Source of the DNA: Pseudomonas asplenii
GTDB lineage: Bacteria; Pseudomonadota; Gammaproteobacteria; Pseudomonadales; Pseudomonadaceae
NCBI RefSeq assembly: GCF_900105475.1
Contig: NZ_LT629777.1
Span: forward strand, 3,658,001 to 3,722,000
Length of the DNA: 64,000 nt
Reading direction: 5' to 3'
Below are positions 58,523 to 64,000 of this stretch, one piece after another. Numbering within the stretch: position 1 is the first letter of the stretch; each line of letters opens with the position of its first letter. The notes under the pieces were generated by a model. It was not told the DNA's origin. It did no database searches and saw only the letters and a program-made list of their open reading frames with translations. The position numbers and the translations under genes are program-made.

Positions 58523-60052
58523 ATGAGTTCGAACGCATCATTTTCCCCGCCCAGCCTGTTGCTCAGTACCATCGGCCTGTCGCTGGCGACCTTCATGCAG
58601 GTGCTCGACACCACCATCGCCAACGTGGCATTGCCGACCATTTCCGGCAACCTGGGCGTGAGTTCGGAGCAGGGCACCTGGGTCATCACCTCGTTTGCCG
58701 TGAGCAACGCCATCGCTCTGCCGCTGACTGGCTGGCTGAGCCGGCGCTTCGGTGAGGTGAAACTGTTCATCTGGGCCACCCTGTTGTTCGTGCTGGCCTC
58801 GTTTCTCTGTGGGATTTCCACTTCGATGCCCGAGCTGGTGGGCTTCCGGGTGATTCAGGGGCTGGTGGCCGGACCGCTGTACCCGATGACCCAGACGCTG
58901 CTGATCGCGGTCTATCCGCCGGCGCGACGAGGCATGGCCCTGGCGTTGCTGGCGATGGTCACGGTGGTCGCGCCGATTGCCGGACCGATCCTCGGTGGCT
59001 GGATCACCGACAGCTACAGTTGGCCGTGGATCTTCTTCATCAACGTGCCGATCGGCATCTTTGCCGCCATGGTGGTCCGTCAGCAGCTCAAGGCGCGGCC
59101 GGTGGAGATCAGCCGCCAGCCGATGGATTATGTCGGTCTGCTGACCCTGATTATCGGTGTCGGCGCGCTGCAGGTGATCCTCGACAAGGGCAATGACCTG
59201 GACTGGTTCGAATCGAACTTCATCATTATCGGTGCGGTGATCTCGGTGGTCGCGCTGGCGGCGTTCGTGATCTGGGAAATGACCGACGAGCATCCAGTGG
59301 TCAACCTGCGCCTGTTCGCCTATCGCAACTTCCGCATCGGCACCCTCGTGCTGGTGCTCGGTTATTCCGGGTTCTTCGGGATCAACCTGATCCTGCCGCA
59401 GTGGCTGCAGACCCAGATGGGCTACACCGCGACCTGGGCGGGGTTGGCTGTGGCGCCGATCGGTATTCTGCCGGTGCTGATGTCACCCTTCGTCGGGAAA
59501 TACGCCAACCGGGTCGATCTGCGTCTGCTGGCCGGGCTGGCATTCCTGGCGATTGGCCTGAGCTGCTTCATGCGCGCCGGGTTCACCAATGAGGTGGACT
59601 TCGAACATGTGGCGCTGGTGCAACTGTTCATGGGGATCGGCGTGGCGCTGTTCTTCATGCCGACCTTGAGTATCCTGATGTCCGACCTGCCGCCGCAGCA
59701 GATTGCCGACGGTGCTGGCCTCGCGACCTTCCTGCGTACGCTCGGCGGTAGTTTTGCCGCGTCGCTGACCACCTGGATCTGGATTCGCCGGGCGGATCAG
59801 CATCATGCTTACCTGAGTGAAAGCATTACCCCGTTCGATCCGGCGACGCGTGAGGCGTTGAACAATCTCGGGGGCGCAGGGAGCCAGGCCTACAGTCAAT
59901 TGGACCAGATCCTCAGCAGTCAGGCGTACATGCTGTCGACGGTGGACTATTTCACCTTGCTGGGTTGGATGTTCATGGCCTTGATGCTGTTGGTGTGGCT
60001 GGCCAAGCCACCGTTCGCTGCCAAGGCCGGGCCGGAGGCTGCCGGGCATTAA
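58523..60052 (+). CDS. emrB: EmrB-type DHA2 multidrug MFS transporter (14 TMS)
   Basis: A 509-aa inner-membrane transporter with about 14 hydrophobic segments and DHA2 motifs: LDTTIANVALPTISGNLG at the start (motif D1), TWVITSFAVSNAIALPLTGWL, RVIQGLVAGPLYP and GPILGGWITD (motif C). It drives drug or fatty-acid/aromatic export with protons. AAGGA precedes the ATG. Substrate is not deducible. Followed by a REP pair. Confidence 0.9.
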   Translation: MSSNASFSPPSLLLSTIGLSLATFMQVLDTTIANVALPTISGNLGVSSEQGTWVITSFAVSNAIALPLTGWLSRRFGEVKLFIWATLLFVLASFLCGISTSMPELVGFRVIQGLVAGPLYPMTQTLLIAVYPPARRGMALALLAMVTVVAPIAGPILGGWITDSYSWPWIFFINVPIGIFAAMVVRQQLKARPVEISRQPMDYVGLLTLIIGVGALQVILDKGNDLDWFESNFIIIGAVISVVALAAFVIWEMTDEHPVVNLRLFAYRNFRIGTLVLVLGYSGFFGINLILPQWLQTQMGYTATWAGLAVAPIGILPVLMSPFVGKYANRVDLRLLAGLAFLAIGLSCFMRAGFTNEVDFEHVALVQLFMGIGVALFFMPTLSILMSDLPPQQIADGAGLATFLRTLGGSFAASLTTWIWIRRADQHHAYLSESITPFDPATREALNNLGGAGSQAYSQLDQILSSQAYMLSTVDYFTLLGWMFMALMLLVWLAKPPFAAKAGPEAAGH

Positions 60053-60061
60053 GTCCCGTCA

Positions 60062-60156
60062 GGTCTATTCGCGGGCAAGCCCTGCTTCTGCAAGGTGGCA
60101 TCGTATTCAATAACGGTGCCGTCCTGTAGGAGCAGGGCTTGCCCGCGAAGCTTTTA
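60062..60156. repeat. REP pair (inverted)
   Basis: TTCGCGGGCAAGCCCTGCTT (60068-60087) and AGGAGCAGGGCTTGCCCGCG (60128-60147), inverted copies between convergent emrB and lpxH. Confidence 0.85.
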
Positions 60157-60165
60157 GCGGCTCAG

Positions 60166-60915
60166 TCAATCCAGCAGAGGGAGTGCCGGCGGTGGTGGGA
60201 AGTCGAAATGGGCCAACTGGAATCCCTGCTCATCCACCTGCAAGGCCCAACCCTGGTGATCCCAATCGCCCAGCACGATGCGTTTCGCCGCCTGGGTGCC
60301 CAGTTGCAGCTTGTGAATCGCCGGCCTGTGGGTGTGGCCGTGGATCAGGGTGTGTACGCCATATTGCTGCATGATCCGCGGGATTTCCTCGGGGGTCACG
60401 TCAACGATGTCGTTGGCTTTCATGCGGGTCTGGGCCCGACTTTCACTGCGCAGCTTGCGCGCCAGTTTGTGCCGGGTGCTCAGTGGCAGATGCCGCAGAA
60501 TGAATAGCGTGATGGGGTTGCGCAGATAGCGCCGTAGGCGCATGTAGGCCTCGTCGCGGGTGCACAGACTGTCGCCATGCATCAACAGCACGGGCTCGCC
60601 ATTGATCTGCACCACGCTTGGATCTTTCAACAAGGTGGCTCCGGCCGCCTTGCAGAAGGCGTTGCCGAGCAGGAAATCGCGATTGCCGTGCATCAGGAAA
60701 ATCGGGGTGCCGCCATCGCTGACCTCGCGCAGTGCCGCGCAGATCGAACGTTGGAAGGGGGTCATGGCATCGTCGCCGATCCAGGCTTCGAAGAAGTCGC
60801 CAAGGATGTACAACGCTTGTGCCGAACGGGCGCGTCCAGCGAGGAAATCCAGAAACGCCCGGGTGATGTCCGGGCGCTCCTCTTCCAGATGCAAGTCTGA
60901 AATCAGCAGTATCAC
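60166..60915 (-). CDS. lpxH: UDP-2,3-diacylglucosamine diphosphatase
   Basis: A 249-aa peripheral-membrane metallophosphoesterase of lipid A synthesis that makes lipid X. Metal motifs [43 protein letters not shown] and [10 protein letters not shown]. coli LpxH is 240 aa. The GTG at 60915 overlaps the ppiB stop (GTGA), so translation is coupled; the two genes form one operon. Confidence 0.94.
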   Translation of the reverse strand: MILLISDLHLEEERPDITRAFLDFLAGRARSAQALYILGDFFEAWIGDDAMTPFQRSICAALREVSDGGTPIFLMHGNRDFLLGNAFCKAAGATLLKDPSVVQINGEPVLLMHGDSLCTRDEAYMRLRRYLRNPITLFILRHLPLSTRHKLARKLRSESRAQTRMKANDIVDVTPEEIPRIMQQYGVHTLIHGHTHRPAIHKLQLGTQAAKRIVLGDWDHQGWALQVDEQGFQLAHFDFPPPPALPLLD

Positions 60916-61415
60916 TCAATGATCTCGGCTTTCTCGATGATCACGTCTTCTGCCGGTACGTCCTGATGGCCTGCTTTCATGGTGGTCGCAACGCCCTTGA
61001 TGCTGTCGACCACTTCGGTACCGGCGATCACTTTGCCGAATACCGCGTAACCCCAGCCTTGCACGGTCTTGGCGCTGTGGTTGAGGAAGCTGTTGTCGGT
61101 GACGTTGATGAAAAACTGCGCGGAAGCCGAATGCGGCTCCATGGTGCGGGCCATGGCGATGCTGTATTTCTCGTTCGGCAGGCCGTTGTCAGCTTCGTTC
61201 TGGATGCTTGGGCGCTTGTCTTTCTTTTCCTTCATGCCAGGCTCGAAACCGCCGCCCTGGATCATGAAGTTGCCGATGACGCGGTGGAATACGGTGTTCT
61301 CGTAGTGGCCAGCCTTGACGTACTCAACGAAGTTGGCAACGGTCAGCGGAGCTTTCTCGGCGTTCAGTTCGAGGACGATCTCGCCGTGGTTGGTGGTCAG
61401 TTTGACTTGAGTCAT
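60912..61415 (-). CDS. ppiB: Cytoplasmic peptidyl-prolyl cis-trans isomerase B
   Basis: A 167-aa cyclophilin without signal peptide. Motifs are [33 protein letters not shown] and [17 protein letters not shown]. Length equals that of Pseudomonas PpiB (about 167 aa). I chose the ATG at 61415 ([17 protein letters not shown]); the open frame extends upstream antisense into the glnS leader. Divergent from glnS. Confidence 0.94.
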   Translation of the reverse strand: MTQVKLTTNHGEIVLELNAEKAPLTVANFVEYVKAGHYENTVFHRVIGNFMIQGGGFEPGMKEKKDKRPSIQNEADNGLPNEKYSIAMARTMEPHSASAQFFINVTDNSFLNHSAKTVQGWGYAVFGKVIAGTEVVDSIKGVATTMKAGHQDVPAEDVIIEKAEIIE

Positions 61416-61644
61416 GGTAGCTATCGCTCTATTCAGGGAATTCGTGGAACGGTGGCCGGGCCCGTCGAAGGGCCGCGTCACAACCTGGGCGGGGAGTTTA
61501 ACGTGCTTGCCGGGCATTTCGAGGGTTTTTATACCGCCGGTATTAAAAGATGGCCCTGTCAGGGGCTTGACGGGTTCGGCTATGATAGGGGTTTTGATTG
61601 ACACGGCCTATCCGGGCCCCGCACTTGTTACGTCCAAGGATCTT

Positions 61645-63342
61645 ATGAGCAAGCCCACTGTCGACCCTACTTCGAACGCCAAGACCGGCCCCGCTGTCCC
61701 GGTCAACTTCCTGCGCCCGATCATTCAGGCCGACCTGGATTCGGGCAAGCACACCCAGATCGTCACGCGTTTTCCGCCTGAGCCCAACGGTTATCTGCAC
61801 ATCGGCCATGCCAAGTCGATCTGTGTGAACTTCGGCCTGGCCCAGGAGTTCGGTGGCGTCACGCACCTGCGTTTCGATGACACCAACCCGGCCAAGGAAG
61901 ATCAGGAATACATCGACGCGATCGAAAGCGACGTCAAGTGGCTGGGCTTCCAGTGGGCCGGCGAAGTGCGCTACGCCTCGCAGTATTTCGACCAGTTGCA
62001 CGACTGGGCCGTCGAGCTGATCAAGGCCGGCAAGGCCTATGTCGATGACCTGACTCCCGAGCAGGCCAAGGAATACCGTGGCAGCCTGACCGAGCCTGGC
62101 AAGAACAGCCCGTTCCGCGATCGTTCGGTCGAGGAAAACCTCGACTGGTTCGCCCGCATGAAAGCCGGCGAGTTCAAGGATGGCGAGCGCGTGCTGCGGG
62201 CCAAGATCGACATGGCTTCGCCGAACATGAACCTGCGCGACCCGATCCTCTATCGTATTCGCCATGCTCACCATCACCAGACCGGTGACAAGTGGTGCAT
62301 CTACCCGATCTACGACTTCACTCACGGCCAGTCGGATGCCATCGAAGGCATCACCCACTCCATCTGCACGTTGGAGTTCGAAAGCCATCGCCCGCTGTAC
62401 GAGTGGTTCCTGGACAATCTGTCGGTGCCGTGCAAGCCGCGCCAGTACGAATTCTCGCGGCTGAACCTGAACTACACCATCACCAGCAAGCGCAAGCTCA
62501 AGCAACTGGTGGATGAGAAGCACGTCAACGGTTGGGACGATCCGCGCATGTCGACCCTGTCGGGCTTCCGTCGTCGCGGCTATACGCCCAAATCCATCCG
62601 CAACTTCTGCGAGATGGTCGGCACCAACCGTTCCGACGGCGTGGTGGACTTCGGCATGCTCGAATTCAGCATCCGTGACGACCTCGATCAGAGTGCGCCG
62701 CGCGCCATGTGCGTGCTGCGTCCGTTGAAGGTGGTGATTACCAACTACCCGGAAGGTCAGGTCGAGAACCTCGAGCTGCCTTGCCATCCGAAGGAAGACA
62801 TGGGGGTTCGCCACTTGCCGTTCGCCCGCGAGATCTACATCGATCGTGACGACTTCATGGAAGAGCCGCCCAAGGGCTACAAGCGCCTTGAGCCGGCCGG
62901 CGAAGTACGCCTGCGCGGCAGCTACGTGATCCGTGCCGACGAAGCGATCAAGGACGCCGAGGGCAATATCGTCGAACTGCGTTGCTCCTACGACCCGGAC
63001 ACCCTGGGCAAGAACCCCGAGGGTCGCAAGGTCAAGGGCGTGATCCACTGGGTGCCGGCGGCGGCCAGCGTCGAGTGCGAAGTGCGCCTGTACGATCGTC
63101 TGTTCCGCTCGCCGAACCCGGAGAAGGCCGAAGACGGCGCCAGTTTCCTGGACAACATCAACCCTGACTCCCTGCAGGTCCTCACCGGTTGTCGTGCCGA
63201 ACCTTCGTTGGGCAACGCACAGCCGGAAGACCGTTTCCAGTTCGAGCGCGAAGGCTACTTCTGCGCGGATATCAAGGACTCGAAACCAGGCGCCCCGGTA
63301 TTCAACCGTACCGTGACCCTGCGCGACTCCTGGGGTCAGTGA
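61645..63342 (+). CDS. glnS: Glutaminyl-tRNA synthetase
   Basis: A 565-aa class I aminoacyl-tRNA synthetase. The HIGH motif is in [16 protein letters not shown], the KMSKS-like motif is TITSKRKL, and the C-terminal anticodon-binding beta barrels include [14 protein letters not shown]. coli GlnS is 554 aa; the N-terminal 15 residues are a short extra tail. The ATG at 61645 has AAGGA directly upstream. cysS follows 18 bp later. Confidence 0.96.
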   Translation: MSKPTVDPTSNAKTGPAVPVNFLRPIIQADLDSGKHTQIVTRFPPEPNGYLHIGHAKSICVNFGLAQEFGGVTHLRFDDTNPAKEDQEYIDAIESDVKWLGFQWAGEVRYASQYFDQLHDWAVELIKAGKAYVDDLTPEQAKEYRGSLTEPGKNSPFRDRSVEENLDWFARMKAGEFKDGERVLRAKIDMASPNMNLRDPILYRIRHAHHHQTGDKWCIYPIYDFTHGQSDAIEGITHSICTLEFESHRPLYEWFLDNLSVPCKPRQYEFSRLNLNYTITSKRKLKQLVDEKHVNGWDDPRMSTLSGFRRRGYTPKSIRNFCEMVGTNRSDGVVDFGMLEFSIRDDLDQSAPRAMCVLRPLKVVITNYPEGQVENLELPCHPKEDMGVRHLPFAREIYIDRDDFMEEPPKGYKRLEPAGEVRLRGSYVIRADEAIKDAEGNIVELRCSYDPDTLGKNPEGRKVKGVIHWVPAAASVECEVRLYDRLFRSPNPEKAEDGASFLDNINPDSLQVLTGCRAEPSLGNAQPEDRFQFEREGYFCADIKDSKPGAPVFNRTVTLRDSWGQ

Positions 63343-63360
63343 TTCAGTCAAGGAATTAAC

Positions 63361-64000
63361 GTGCTTACGATCTACAACACGCTCACCAAGAGCAAAGAAG
63401 TCTTCAAGCCGCTGGATGGCAACAAGGTGCGCATGTACGTCTGCGGGATGACCGTGTACGACTTCTGCCACCTGGGCCACGGCCGCAGCATGGTTGCCTT
63501 CGACCTGGTGACCCGCTGGCTGCGTTTCAGTGGTTATGACCTGACCTATGTGCGCAACATCACCGACATCGACGACAAGATCATCAATCGGGCCAACGAG
63601 AACGGCGAGTCGTTCGAGGCGTTGACCGAACGCATGATCGCCGCGATGCACGAGGATGAAGCACGGCTGAACATCCAGAAGCCGGACATGGAGCCGCGTG
63701 CCACCGACCATATCGCTGGCATGCACGCGATGATCCAGACCCTGATCGACAAGGGTTACGCCTACGCACCGGGCAATGGCGACGTGTACTACCGCGTTGG
63801 CAAGTTCATGGGTTACGGCAAGCTGTCGCGCAAAAAGATCGAAGACCTGCGTATCGGTGCGCGGATCGAGGTCGACGAGTCCAAGCAGGATCCGCTGGAC
63901 TTCGTCCTGTGGAAAGCCGCCAAGCCGGGTGAGCCGAGTTGGGAGTCGCCGTGGGGCGCCGGCCGTCCGGGTTGGCATATCGAATGCTCGGTGATGTCGA
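63361..64000 (+). CDS. cysS: Cysteinyl-tRNA synthetase, 5' part only
   Basis: The gene starts with GTG at 63361, preceded by AAGGAATT, and runs off the window after about 213 codons. Motifs are [14 protein letters not shown], the zinc ligand in YVCGMTVYD, the HIGH motif as HLGHGRS, and [13 protein letters not shown]; near the end [13 protein letters not shown] carries two further zinc ligands. It is in the same operon orientation as glnS. Confidence 0.95.
   Translation, partial: MLTIYNTLTKSKEVFKPLDGNKVRMYVCGMTVYDFCHLGHGRSMVAFDLVTRWLRFSGYDLTYVRNITDIDDKIINRANENGESFEALTERMIAAMHEDEARLNIQKPDMEPRATDHIAGMHAMIQTLIDKGYAYAPGNGDVYYRVGKFMGYGKLSRKKIEDLRIGARIEVDESKQDPLDFVLWKAAKPGEPSWESPWGAGRPGWHIECSVMS

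Overview
The window is chromosomal DNA of a fluorescent-group Pseudomonas (gamma-proteobacteria). It is GC-rich. The gene order lexA-sulA / psrA-nagZ, fadBA-topA, mfd-gap, sthA-lolCDE and glnS-cysS is the Pseudomonas core order as I remember it from P. aeruginosa, and REP-type palindromes of Pseudomonas style lie in several gaps. No database search was run. Gene names rest on recognised motifs, lengths and synteny.

Layout. 1-4.8 kb: promoter-proximal part of a psl-like exopolysaccharide operon on the minus strand (pslA, pslB, pslD, start of pslE), without pslC. 5.2-7.7 kb: a YegS-type lipid kinase facing a NarL/DesK-type two-component pair. 7.7-9.2 kb: an AT-rich gap, an orphan Hpt protein and a gap with stacked palindromes leading to cheV, which has a near-consensus sigma-28 promoter. 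10.2-16.3 kb: MOSC protein, Slt, Uup, a universal stress protein and a small membrane-anchored unknown. 16.7-23.9 kb: fadBA, a DUF1653 protein, topA and a DUF6586-type protein. 24-27.7 kb: a small conserved protein, then sulA-lexA divergent from psrA-nagZ, with tandem LexA boxes and overlapping PsrA palindromes between them. 27.7-34.5 kb: SNF2 helicase, CsiV-like protein and mfd. 34.8-42.1 kb: long-form GAPDH, citrate-type MFS symporter, ApbE, SthA, glycerophosphodiesterase and a PilZ protein. 42.2-49.1 kb: lolCDE, a copper-type two-component system divergent from a cupredoxin, and queF. 49.2-55 kb: acnB, DUF1289 protein, a tandem Usp with an Anr-type promoter, miaE and hicAB. 55.3-60 kb: a MarR/OMF/EmrA/EmrB tripartite efflux operon. 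60.2-64 kb: lpxH-ppiB facing glnS-cysS (cysS runs off the end).

How the parts connect. PsrA (25.8 kb) is the known fatty-acid-responsive regulator family tied to fadBA (16.8 kb), so regulator and target share the window. LexA controls itself and sulA. The MarR protein probably represses its own efflux operon through two identical palindromes, one of which fills the -35/-10 spacer. A universal stress protein has a perfect Anr box at the class II spacing.

Most of the window is ordinary core genome and I see no clearly new multi-gene system. The observations most worth following are non-coding: a 185-bp inverted-repeat element upstream of acnB, a terminator hairpin inside the slt leader, the MarR operator layout, the Anr promoter, and the sigma-28 promoter of cheV.
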